Positions 37,011-43,960 of a stretch of 64,000 nucleotides of DNA are shown in pieces. The stretch's first letter is position 1, and every line of letters starts with the position of its first letter. Below the pieces are notes generated by a model that saw only the letters and a list, made by a program, of their open reading frames with translations, searched no databases and was not told the origin of the DNA. The DNA lies in assembly GCA_035539855.1 (NCBI GenBank), contig DATLHO010000046.1, positions 6,475-70,474 on the forward strand, in the 5' to 3' direction. The position numbers were made by a program, and so were the translations under genes. This stretch comes from DATLHO01 sp035539855. Its GTDB lineage: Bacteria; Bacteroidota; Ignavibacteria; OLB7.

Positions 37011-37838
37011 ATGGTTGATCAGGACAAAGGTAGACCGGAAGAGCGTGAATTGACAACCGGCGACAGCGTTGAGCAGTATTGCATCGCGTGCGGCACGTCG
37101 CGCACGCACGTGCTCGAGGCGCTGGCGATGGCGCCGGACGATCCCGCGTACGTCGGGCATCGCATCGCCGCGTGCACGTCGTGCGGGCTGCGCAGCAGCT
37201 TCCCGATGCCGACGCGCGAGGAGCTCCGCACGTGGTATCGCGACGGCCGGGGCGTTCCCGAGGACACGCGCGAGGCGACCGGCCCGCGTGCCGTCTGGCA
37301 CCGCACGCACGACCGCTACATGGTGAACCTCGTCGAGAAGTTCGCACCAAACGGCGTGCTCGTCGACGTCGGCGCCGGCAGCGGACGCTTCGTCCGCGCC
37401 GCGCGCGAGCTCGGCCGCTGGACGATCATCGCCACCGAGCTGGCCGAGAGCTCGGTCGACACGCTGCGCCGCGAAGGCTTCGACGCGCGGCTCGGCAACC
37501 TCGACGAGGTCGGCATCGCCGACGCCAGCGTCGACGTCGTCTGGGCGTCGCACGTTATGGAACATCTGCCCGACGTCGAGGGATTCCTCGCGAGCGTTCG
37601 GCGCGTGCTCAAGCCCGGCGGTCACATCGCGGCGCTCGTGCCGTCGGAGGAATCGCTGCGTGCCCGGCTGAAGCTCTCGAGCTGGCACTTCGTCAATCCG
37701 CCCGGCCACGTCTGGGCGTTTCGTCCCTCGACGTTGCGCATGATCCTTCAACGCAACGGATTCGACGTCATGCTCACGCGTGAGATCCACGTGGTCTGCG
37801 AGATGGCCTGCATCGCGCGCCTGCGACCCGGCGCATGA
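37011..37838 (+). CDS. SAM-dependent methyltransferase with N-terminal zinc ribbon
   Basis: 275 residues from ATG 37011, preceded by AGAGGA at 7 bases. Four cysteines in two CxxC pairs (24/27 and 55/58) form a zinc-ribbon, as in methyltransferases that act on nucleotide-linked or lipid-linked sugars. The class I SAM domain shows GVLVDVGAGSGRFVRAA, an acidic residue after strand 2 (IIATELAESS), and the VVWASHVMEHLPDVEGFL motif. A C-terminal FRPSTLRMILQRNGF segment is typical of Methyltransf_12/23-like proteins. The substrate is unknown. Its head-to-head position with UXS suggests polysaccharide modification. A terminator follows. Confidence 0.85.
   Translation: MVDQDKGRPEERELTTGDSVEQYCIACGTSRTHVLEALAMAPDDPAYVGHRIAACTSCGLRSSFPMPTREELRTWYRDGRGVPEDTREATGPRAVWHRTHDRYMVNLVEKFAPNGVLVDVGAGSGRFVRAARELGRWTIIATELAESSVDTLRREGFDARLGNLDEVGIADASVDVVWASHVMEHLPDVEGFLASVRRVLKPGGHIAALVPSEESLRARLKLSSWHFVNPPGHVWAFRPSTLRMILQRNGFDVMLTREIHVVCEMACIARLRPGA
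37025..37056 (-). promoter_or_regulatory. Promoter of the UXS gene (TTG-N21-TACCTTTG)
   Basis: An exact TAnnTTTG (TACCTTTG, minus 37032-37025) with TTG at 37056-37054. It lies 28 bases before the UXS ATG and inside the start of the divergent methyltransferase gene, so the two transcripts overlap at their 5' ends. Confidence 0.5.
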
Positions 37839-37881
37839 CATCGGCCGCCGTTACGCACGGCGGGTCATCGACCTCTCTCAC

Positions 37882-37915
37882 AGCGCGATCCGCATCCGAT
37901 GCGGGTCGCGCTTTC
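37882..37915 (+). terminator. Terminator after the methyltransferase gene
   Basis: A long hairpin, AGCGCGA-t-CCGCAT / ATGCGG-g-TCGCGCT, with a short loop and TTTCT on its 3' side, 44 bases after the stop at 37838. Confidence 0.7.
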
Positions 37916-38350
37916 TGCGTTCGGGGGGCCTGCTGTCGACTCTCCGAGGATTCTCCCGATGAGACCATCAGGGCGAATTCCGCCCGAATGGCATGGAAAG
38001 TGAACTCCCGGCCACAGTGTTCGTTGGCAGACATCCCGAGCTGAACGACAGACAGCAGTGGCTCGATCTCATGACATCGATCCCGACGCCGTCGATGAGT
38101 CGCGACGCCCGGCACGAGGTGGTCGAGGACGGCGCAGGAAGTCGTCGAGGCGCCCTCTGAGACGCGCCGAATGCCGGCGGCTGGCACGGCGATTGCGTAA
38201 GGGCCCACCGAAGCGGTTACACATCGCCAGAAGCGATCAACACGCTATGGTTTCAGTCGCGGCCGAGTCCGGCGCGCAGATGAGATGGTGTCAACTGAAC
38301 TGGATAAAAACTTACCCTCATCCGTTCATTAGTCTAGTGGAGAAAGAGCC
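37916..38350. other. 435-bp region without a recognised gene
   Basis: Sequence between the methyltransferase terminator and the first small barrel gene. Frames on both strands lack motifs and good starts. The last 70 bases are AT-rich (around GGATAAAAACTTACC) and should contain the promoter of the barrel gene, although no clean TAnnTTTG is present. A Shine-Dalgarno (GGAGAAAGAG) precedes ATG 38351. Confidence 0.5.
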
Positions 38351-38956
38351 ATGCGTTTCATGAGACTCGCAATCGTCGCAGCGGCGTTTACTATGATTAT
38401 GGCGGTTCCGTCGACCGGCCAGCCGGTCGTCGACAAGAACCGTTCATTCTTCAGCCCGGACCAGCAGTTGGGCTTCGGCTTCAACAACCGTGGCCTTCAC
38501 GTCCAGTACGCCATGGGCCCCGCGTTCCATCTGGGACTCAACCTTGCGCTCGATTTCAACAAGGATTCGGCGCGCTCGGACACGTACTTCGACTTCGGTC
38601 CGTACGCACGCTTCCTTTTCTCGGGTGATGTGATCAAGCCGTTCGTGCAGCTCAGCCTCGGCCTCGTTCAGCCGAACACCGGATCGTTCCGGATGTCGCG
38701 GACGCCGGGCGCGGGCAACGACTCGACGACGGTCACACTTCCGGACCCGCAGATTCGCGCCTACCTCGGCTTCGGTGGCGAGCACTTCTTCAACCAGAAC
38801 GTCGGCATCTACGGTCACGTGACGATGCTCGACGCCAAGCTCGCCGGCCAGCACGAGGAGTGGGATCCCGTCGGCAACCAGGTCCGCCGCGTCAGTGACA
38901 CGCAGTTCAGCATCGGACTGCTCGGCGCCACGGCCGGTGTGGAGTTCTTCTTCTAA
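38351..38956 (+). CDS. Small outer-membrane beta-barrel protein (paralogue 1 of 3)
   Basis: 201 residues with a signal peptide (LAIVAAAFTMIMAVPSTGQ) and alternating amphipathic strands such as LGFGFNNRGLHVQYAMGP, FHLGLNLALDFN and YFDFGPYARFLFSG. It ends in a terminal Phe strand (GVEFFF), the outer-membrane sorting signal recognised by the BAM complex. It fits an eight-strand OmpX/OmpW-like barrel. Close paralogues lie at 39116 and 41300 and share the opening DKNRS..SPDQQ.G.G.N..GLH.QYAMGPAFHLGLNL. GGAGAAAGAG precedes the ATG, and a terminator follows. The role is unknown; structural porin or stress-response barrel are options. Confidence 0.8.
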   Translation: MRFMRLAIVAAAFTMIMAVPSTGQPVVDKNRSFFSPDQQLGFGFNNRGLHVQYAMGPAFHLGLNLALDFNKDSARSDTYFDFGPYARFLFSGDVIKPFVQLSLGLVQPNTGSFRMSRTPGAGNDSTTVTLPDPQIRAYLGFGGEHFFNQNVGIYGHVTMLDAKLAGQHEEWDPVGNQVRRVSDTQFSIGLLGATAGVEFFF

Positions 38957-38986
38957 ACCGGCCGCACGCCGGTTCGGCAGTACGTC

Positions 38987-39023
38987 AACGTCCCGGCGAT
39001 CGCTTCCGATCGTCGGGACGTTT
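38987..39023 (+). terminator. Terminator between the two tandem barrel genes
   Basis: A 16-bp stem (AACGTCCCGGCGATCG / CGATCGTCGGGACGTT with one G-U pair) and a CTTC loop, followed by T-C-G. It lies 31 bases after the stop at 38956 and separates paralogues 1 and 2 into two transcripts. Confidence 0.75.
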
Positions 39024-39115
39024 CGTTCACGGCGTCATCGACGCCCGGGCCGCACGCGCACTCCTCGCGCGGTCGCGACCGCAGTCAGCACGAATCAGTC
39101 AAGTGGGTGGAAGTC

Positions 39116-39676
39116 ATGGACCTTCGTTTCCGTCGTGCCGTCATCATCCTCGTCGTTCTCGTCTCGGCCGCGGCCTCCGCGGGCGCACAGGCGATCATCG
39201 ACAAGAACCGCTCGCCGATGTCACCCGATCAGCAGTTCGGCATCGGCGTCAACAACGCCGGACTGCACATCCAGTACGCGATGGGACCCGCATTCCATCT
39301 TGGTCTGAATCTCAACCTCGACGTCAACAAGCTCGACGAGTCGAAGCCGGAGATCTATCATTTCGGCCCGTACGCGAAGTTCCTGTTCTCGGGTGGTATC
39401 GTCACGCCATACGCTCTCGCCGCGGTCGGCGTGCTCAAGCCCGGCACCGGCAACCTCGGCGTCGCCGGCCGCAAGGGAATGGCCGACAGCGTTTTCGCCA
39501 ACCTGCCCGACACCGAGCTCAGCCTGAAGCTCGCAGCCGGTGCGGAGCACTTCTTCAGCCAGAACGTCGGCGTCTACGGTCACGTCAACCTCATGCACTT
39601 CGTCGTGCATCCGACGCCGAACACGTTCGACCTCGGACTGCTGGGCGCGGTCTTCGGCATGGAGTTCTTCTTCTGA
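39116..39676 (+). CDS. Small outer-membrane beta-barrel protein (paralogue 2 of 3)
   Basis: 186 residues from ATG 39116; GTG 39107 in frame is an alternative that adds three residues. Signal peptide: AVIILVVLVSAAASAGAQA. The barrel strands follow the pattern of paralogue 1 (FGIGVNNAGLHIQYAMGPAF, HFGPYAKFLFSGG, AAGAEHFFSQNVGVYGHVN). The C-terminus MEFFF is a classic BAM signal. The gene lies 159 bases after paralogue 1 with a terminator between them, so the pair probably arose by tandem duplication. Function is unknown. Confidence 0.8.
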   Translation: MDLRFRRAVIILVVLVSAAASAGAQAIIDKNRSPMSPDQQFGIGVNNAGLHIQYAMGPAFHLGLNLNLDVNKLDESKPEIYHFGPYAKFLFSGGIVTPYALAAVGVLKPGTGNLGVAGRKGMADSVFANLPDTELSLKLAAGAEHFFSQNVGVYGHVNLMHFVVHPTPNTFDLGLLGAVFGMEFFF

Positions 39677-39691
39677 GTCGCGGAGGCAACG

Positions 39692-40648
39692 TCAGCTTCC
39701 GTGGATTCTCCGCCAGCGCGCGCACAGGTCGCGTGCTGCGAGGCCCCACGTCGGGTAGCGAAACTCGAATCCCGCCTCGAGCAGACGGCCCGGCACGACG
39801 CGCCGGCTCTTGAGCACGAGCTCGCTCTCGGTGCGCATCAGCCACGTCCCGATCATCACCATCCACTCGGTCGCCGGCAGTCCCAGCCGCGCTCCCCACG
39901 CCTCGCGCAGCTCGCGCATGAACTCCCGATACGGCAGCGGACCCGGCGCCGCGAGGTTGACCACGCCGTCGATCTCGCGATGCTCGACGAGCCACCGCAC
40001 CGCGCGGACGAAGTCTTCGTCGTGAATCCACGAGACGTACTGTCGCCCGTCGCCGACCGGACCGCCGAGACCGAAGCGAACCAGGCCCAGGAGCGTCGCG
40101 AAGATGCCGCCGCGATCCGGGCTCATCGTCATCGCCGAGCGCATCGTGACGCGGCGCGTGCCGGGCGTCGCGGCCTCGGCGGCCGCGGCCTCCCACGCCA
40201 GTGCAACGTCGATGCTGAAGCGCCATGACGCCGGAGAGTCCGGCTCGAGGCCGCCGATGATGCCGGTCGTCTCGTCGTTGGACGCGTCGTGGCGATGGGC
40301 GTAGATCGTGGCGGTGCTCGCCTGCAGCCACGTGTGCGGCGGATGCGCCGCGCGCGCGATCGCTCGAGCGATCGCGCGGGTCGAGTCGACGCGCGAGCTC
40401 ATGATCGCGCGCCGGTTCTCGTGCGTGTACCGGCAGTTGACGCTGCGCCCCGCAAGGTTGATCACCACGTCGGCGCCGTCGATCTCACGCATCCACTCGC
40501 CGTCGCCCTCGCCATCCCAGCGGACGACTCGTGCGGCCGAGCCGCGGTCCGCGCGGCTCAATACCACCACCTCGTCGCCGGCGTCGAGCAGAGCTCGCGT
40601 GAGCAGTGTTCCGATCTGACCGGAGCCTCCGGCAATCACGACCTTCAT
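39692..40648 (-). CDS. TIGR01777-family NAD-dependent epimerase/dehydratase
   Basis: 318 residues. An atypical short-chain dehydrogenase with VVIAGGSGQIGTLLTRALLDAG for nucleotide binding and VVINLAGRSVNCRYTHENRR, the hallmark of TIGR01777 proteins (SulA/YfcH-like). Other signatures are WLQASTATIYAHR, RRVTMRSAMTMSPDRGG and VSWIHDEDFVRAVRWL. The biochemical role of the family is poorly known. It stands alone, convergent with the barrel gene at 39676. A second member of the family is encoded at 61582-62511. Confidence 0.88.
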   Translation of the reverse strand: MKVVIAGGSGQIGTLLTRALLDAGDEVVVLSRADRGSAARVVRWDGEGDGEWMREIDGADVVINLAGRSVNCRYTHENRRAIMSSRVDSTRAIARAIARAAHPPHTWLQASTATIYAHRHDASNDETTGIIGGLEPDSPASWRFSIDVALAWEAAAAEAATPGTRRVTMRSAMTMSPDRGGIFATLLGLVRFGLGGPVGDGRQYVSWIHDEDFVRAVRWLVEHREIDGVVNLAAPGPLPYREFMRELREAWGARLGLPATEWMVMIGTWLMRTESELVLKSRRVVPGRLLEAGFEFRYPTWGLAARDLCARWRRIHGS

Positions 40649-40805
40649 TCCTGCACCTCGAATGGTTCACGAGAGCGCGACGGCGCTCCCGGACGCAATC
40701 TCGGGTGCAGCGCGCTTCTCGTGAAGCACGCGGGCGCGCCAGTCGCGCACCCGGGTGCGTCGTCGTGTGCGTGTCACCGGCGTGGCGCGCGTCGTCGGGA
40801 GCTTC

Positions 40806-41129
40806 TCACTCGGCGTCCTCACCCGCCGGATCCCAGAAGTGCCGGGCCATATCGACGGCATCGCCGACGAAGGTGATCTCCTCGGATTCGAGCATCTCGC
40901 GCATGAGTGTCGGTGTTGCGAAGTGCATGCGTCCGGAGAGCTCGCCGAGGCGGTTGACGACGCGATGGCACGGGATCGACATGTCGTCAGCGACGGAGTT
41001 GAGGGCGTAGCCGACCATGCGCGACGAGCGGCCGATGCCGATCACGCGCGCGATCGCGCCATAGGTCGTCACGCGTCCGACGGGGATCATCCTGACGATG
41101 TCGTAGATGCGCTCGTAAAGGTCGCTCAC
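40806..41129 (-). CDS. MGMT-family alkyltransferase-like DNA-binding protein
   Basis: 107 residues from GTG 41129; longer in-frame starts upstream lack family similarity. It matches the C-terminal DNA-binding domain of methylguanine-DNA methyltransferases: IPVGRVTTYGAIARVIG is the HTH, and IPCHRVVN is the active-site box with Cys54 retained. In alkyltransferase-like (ATL) proteins this Cys is replaced, so the protein may be catalytic or a short MGMT-type reader. The N-terminal Ada domain is absent. It probably detects O6-alkylguanine. No DNA repair partner is adjacent. Confidence 0.85.
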   Translation of the reverse strand: MSDLYERIYDIVRMIPVGRVTTYGAIARVIGIGRSSRMVGYALNSVADDMSIPCHRVVNRLGELSGRMHFATPTLMREMLESEEITFVGDAVDMARHFWDPAGEDAE

Positions 41130-41219
41130 GGGTGGGATGGTTGAGGAAGTGAAGGGAAAGCGTCGATTCCGGCCAGAAATGCAATTACTACCTGTCACGT
41201 GGCCGCCATGAAAGTACGC

Positions 41220-41227
41220 TATGTTTG
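41220..41227 (+). promoter_or_regulatory. -7 element TATGTTTG for barrel paralogue 3
   Basis: An exact TAnnTTTG match 72 bases before ATG 41300. No clear TTG at -33. It lies in the divergent region with the MGMT-like gene. Confidence 0.45.
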
Positions 41228-41299
41228 CCGCCAAGGGTCTGCGCGCCATCGTCCATGTGGCCTCCACAGACCGGGTATCAACAACAGAGGAATCATCGA

Positions 41300-41833
41300 A
41301 TGAAGTCCAGACTCCTATCGATTGCCGCGGTCGCCGTCATGATGATCGTCGGTGCCGGATCGGCTCTCGCCCAGGGCAGCGTCGCACCGAACCAGCAGTT
41401 CGGCATCGGCATCAACACGGGTGGCATCCAGTTGCAGTACGCGCTCTCGCCCGGTCTGCAGATTGGTCTGACGACGACCATCGCAGCGGCGTCGCAGGAC
41501 TCGATCTCGGCCACCGGCTACGGCCTCGCGCCGTACGTCCGGTTCCTTCTCGAAGGCAAGGTCAACCCGTACTTCGAGGCCGGCTTCCAGTACGCGAAGC
41601 TCTCGAGCGACAACTTCCTCGTCGAGGGCGTCTCGACGTCGACGATCTTCGTGGCCTTCGGTCTCGAGTATTTCATCAATCCCAACGTCGGCCTCTTCGC
41701 CCACGGCTCGCTGTTCAACTTCCAGCTCGGCCGTGACATCGAGGTGGGCACGACCACCGTCGAGGAGCCCTCGGTCGTCGCCTTCGGCTTCTTCTCGCCG
41801 GTGGCAGGTCTCGAGTGGTACTTCGACCGCTGA
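41300..41833 (+). CDS. Small outer-membrane beta-barrel protein (paralogue 3 of 3)
   Basis: 177 residues from ATG 41300, preceded by AGAGGAA. Signal peptide: LLSIAAVAVMMIVGAGSALAQ. It keeps the paralogues' PNQQFGIGINTGGIQLQYAL opening and their strand pattern (YGLAPYVRFLLEGKVNPYF, FGLEYFINPNVGLFAHGSLF). It ends GLEWYFDR, so the final aromatic strand is less canonical than the FFF ends of paralogues 1 and 2. It is separated from them by two minus-strand genes. Function is unknown. Confidence 0.8.
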   Translation: MKSRLLSIAAVAVMMIVGAGSALAQGSVAPNQQFGIGINTGGIQLQYALSPGLQIGLTTTIAAASQDSISATGYGLAPYVRFLLEGKVNPYFEAGFQYAKLSSDNFLVEGVSTSTIFVAFGLEYFINPNVGLFAHGSLFNFQLGRDIEVGTTTVEEPSVVAFGFFSPVAGLEWYFDR

Positions 41834-41871
41834 TCGCAGAGTGGCGCCGTGCCGGCGCCGATGAACACACG

Positions 41872-41896
41872 CGGCCCGTGGAGAACCCACGGGCCG
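41872..41896 (+). terminator. Terminator after barrel paralogue 3
   Basis: A perfect 10-bp stem CGGCCCGTGG / CCACGGGCCG with a 5-base loop, 39 bases past the stop at 41833. The tail is not T-rich. Confidence 0.65.
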
Positions 41897-41963
41897 TCGT
41901 CGTACAGGACGTCGACGCAGTCAGGACGATGCTTCCGCCGGGGAGCGTGCTGCCGCGACCTCG

Positions 41964-41970
41964 TATATTG
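41964..41970 (+). promoter_or_regulatory. -7 element TATATTG directly before ruvX (near-leaderless)
   Basis: TATATTG ends 5 bases before the ruvX ATG (41976), so the transcript should begin at or next to the start codon. The region has no Shine-Dalgarno, which fits. Confidence 0.5.
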
Positions 41971-41975
41971 GTCCG

Positions 41976-42434
41976 ATGCGCGCACTCGGAATCGATTATG
42001 GCACCGTCAAGGTCGGTCTCGCTCTCTCCGACGAGCTGAAGATGCTCGCCACTCCCTACAAGGTGGTGCCATCGAACGCCGATCTCGCCGACGAGATCGC
42101 GCGCGTCGTCCAGGAGAACAACGTCGACACGATCGTCATGGGCATGCCCTACTACGACGGCGCCGAGACGCAGACGACCGCGAAGGTGCGCGCGTTCACC
42201 GAGCGACTGCGCACGATGGTGTCCGTCCCGATCTACTTCTGGGATGAATCCTTCAGCACCCGGTTCGCGCGCAGCCGCATGGTCGACGCGGGCGTCAGGA
42301 AGAAGCGACGCACCGCGCGCGGCACGACCGATACCTGGGCGGCCGCGATCATCCTGCAGGAGTTCCTCGACAACGGCGGCGCCGAGCCGCCCGATCCGAC
42401 CTCGCCGGCGGTCACGCCCGATCCGTTCCTGTAG
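41976..42434 (+). CDS. ruvX: Putative pre-16S rRNA nuclease / Holliday junction resolvase YqgF (RuvX)
   Basis: 152 residues with an RNase H-like fold. The opening RALGIDYGTVKVGLALSDEL holds the first catalytic Asp. VDTIVMGMPYYDGAETQ contains the usual VGxP-like loop. VPIYFWDESFSTRFARSRM matches the conserved DERxST motif, here as WDESFST. The C-terminal TDTWAAAIILQEFLD supplies the last acidic residue. In other bacteria the protein trims 16S rRNA or resolves junctions. A Pro-rich tail of 15 residues is extra. No obvious partner. Confidence 0.9.
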   Translation: MRALGIDYGTVKVGLALSDELKMLATPYKVVPSNADLADEIARVVQENNVDTIVMGMPYYDGAETQTTAKVRAFTERLRTMVSVPIYFWDESFSTRFARSRMVDAGVRKKRRTARGTTDTWAAAIILQEFLDNGGAEPPDPTSPAVTPDPFL

Positions 42435-42504
42435 ACGCCCTCCGGCAGCGGACCCGGCCACAGACTGTTGCCCGGCCTGCCTTTCGATGCGGCCCACTGC
42501 CGGT

Positions 42505-42511
42505 GTAGATT
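42505..42511 (+). promoter_or_regulatory. -7-like TAGATTG before the flippase gene
   Basis: TAGATTG lies 9 bases before the TTG start at 42521. The spacing again suggests a very short leader. Confidence 0.35.
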
Positions 42512-42520
42512 GACCACGCT

Positions 42521-43960
42521 TTGCAGCTTTCACAGCATATCGGGAAGGCGGTCTGGTCGACTGCCGACAAGATGCTCTATGTCCTTCTGGGCGTGGCCTT
42601 CGTGCTTCCCCAGAAGATGATCGGCGCGAGGAACTACGGGATCTTCGTCTCCGCCCAGACGATCCTCACGGCGATCTACATGCTCAGCGACGGACTCGCG
42701 CTGCAGTCGATGGTGACCTTCGGCGCCGAGCCGCGCCGTCGCGCCGAGGCGATGACCATCGCCGCGATGACGCACACGCTGTTCGTCGGAGCCTGCACGC
42801 TGATCGTGTATCTCGGACGCCACGCACTTGCGGCGTTTTTCGGCGAGCCGGAGCTCGCCGGCGCGCTCGCACTGTTCCCGCTGGTCTCGCTCGGCTTTCT
42901 TCTGCGCAACTACTGCCTGAAAGTCCTGCAGCTCGACATCGACATTCGCGCGATGTTCCTCATCGACGCCGCATGGGTCGGCTCGACGCTCCTGCTGTTC
43001 GCGATCGGATGGGCCGGGCGCACGCTCGCGACGGCCGAGGACATGATGATCATCAGCGCGCTGTCCTCCGGCGCCTCGTCGCTGATGGGACTGGTGCTGT
43101 GTCGCCGTCGCATCGTCCTCGCACGTCACATCGACGGCGAGCGCCTGCGACAGACCGCGCGCTTCGCCGTCGCGCAGTGCGCCGCGGCCGCGACGCTCGT
43201 GCTGCAGACGCAGGGCGACGTGCTCGTGCTGATGCGCTTCGCCAGTGCGGCGAGCGTCGGCAATTACGACGTCGCCAAGAAGTTCTTCCGCGCCTTCGAG
43301 GCCCTGCGTGACGCCGGTTCGATGTTCGTCTATCCGGCGGTCGCGCGACTGCGGGCCCAGGCGCGCATGAGCGAGATGGTGCTGATGGTCGAGAAGATGA
43401 TCGGCTTCACGCTCGTCGTCGTCGTGCCGATCGTCCTGCTGGTGTGGATCGCGCCGATCGAGATCCTGTTCCGCGCGATCTACCGGACGCAGTATGTCGA
43501 GGCGCCGCACCTGTTCAGGCTGCTCTCGATCGCTGCCCTCGCGATCCCGTTCGCTCTGAACCTCAACGTGCTGACCGGACTCGGCGAGTCGCGCGCGGGC
43601 TTCCGCTCGACGCTGCTGTCGGCCGTCACGTTCTTCGTCGTCGCGCTCGCGCTCGTGCCGCTCTTCGATACCTCGGGCGCAGCGCTGGCGATCGTCGCGA
43701 GCTACTTCGCACTCGGCATCACCTCGACGGTCGCGGTGCACAACCGCGTGCCGTTCAGCCTCGCGAGCGCGCTCGGCCGCTGGCGCGACGCCTTCGAGTA
43801 CGCGCTGCGCTTCTGGCGCAGCCGCCGTCGCACCGACGGCGACGGCCCAGTGGATGACGCTCCGCTCGACGATGCGCCGCTCGACGACGCGCCGCTCGAT
43901 GATGCACGATCGACATCGATCGGCAATCCCCAATCCGAACTCCGCAACCCGCAACGATAG
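42521..43960 (+). CDS. Polysaccharide/oligosaccharide flippase (Wzx/MOP superfamily)
   Basis: 479 residues from TTG 42521. About a dozen transmembrane helices are seen, with the N-terminal pattern GKAVWSTADKMLYVLLGVAF and NYGIFVSAQTILTAIYMLSD found in Wzx-type flippases. Segments such as YDVAKKFFRAFEALRDAGSM and ALAIVASYFALGITSTVAVH fit the family. It should move lipid-linked glycans across the inner membrane. The last 50 residues are an acidic tail with four DDAPL-like repeats, outside the membrane domain. It ends directly before the fused oxidoreductase gene (0-base gap), so the two are probably co-translated in a surface glycan pathway. Confidence 0.85.
   Translation: MQLSQHIGKAVWSTADKMLYVLLGVAFVLPQKMIGARNYGIFVSAQTILTAIYMLSDGLALQSMVTFGAEPRRRAEAMTIAAMTHTLFVGACTLIVYLGRHALAAFFGEPELAGALALFPLVSLGFLLRNYCLKVLQLDIDIRAMFLIDAAWVGSTLLLFAIGWAGRTLATAEDMMIISALSSGASSLMGLVLCRRRIVLARHIDGERLRQTARFAVAQCAAAATLVLQTQGDVLVLMRFASAASVGNYDVAKKFFRAFEALRDAGSMFVYPAVARLRAQARMSEMVLMVEKMIGFTLVVVVPIVLLVWIAPIEILFRAIYRTQYVEAPHLFRLLSIAALAIPFALNLNVLTGLGESRAGFRSTLLSAVTFFVVALALVPLFDTSGAALAIVASYFALGITSTVAVHNRVPFSLASALGRWRDAFEYALRFWRSRRRTDGDGPVDDAPLDDAPLDDAPLDDARSTSIGNPQSELRNPQR
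43852..43911 (+). repeat. 15-bp coding repeat (DDAPL) in the flippase C-terminus
   Basis: Four imperfect tandem copies of a 15-base unit (GATGACGCTCCGCTC-like) encode DDAPL DDAPL DDAPL DDA. The number of copies could vary among strains by slippage without changing the frame. Confidence 0.7.

Noticed and set aside
37774..38363. Small frames on both strands between the methyltransferase and first barrel gene
   Set aside because: They run across the methyltransferase terminator, lack motifs and have no convincing start.
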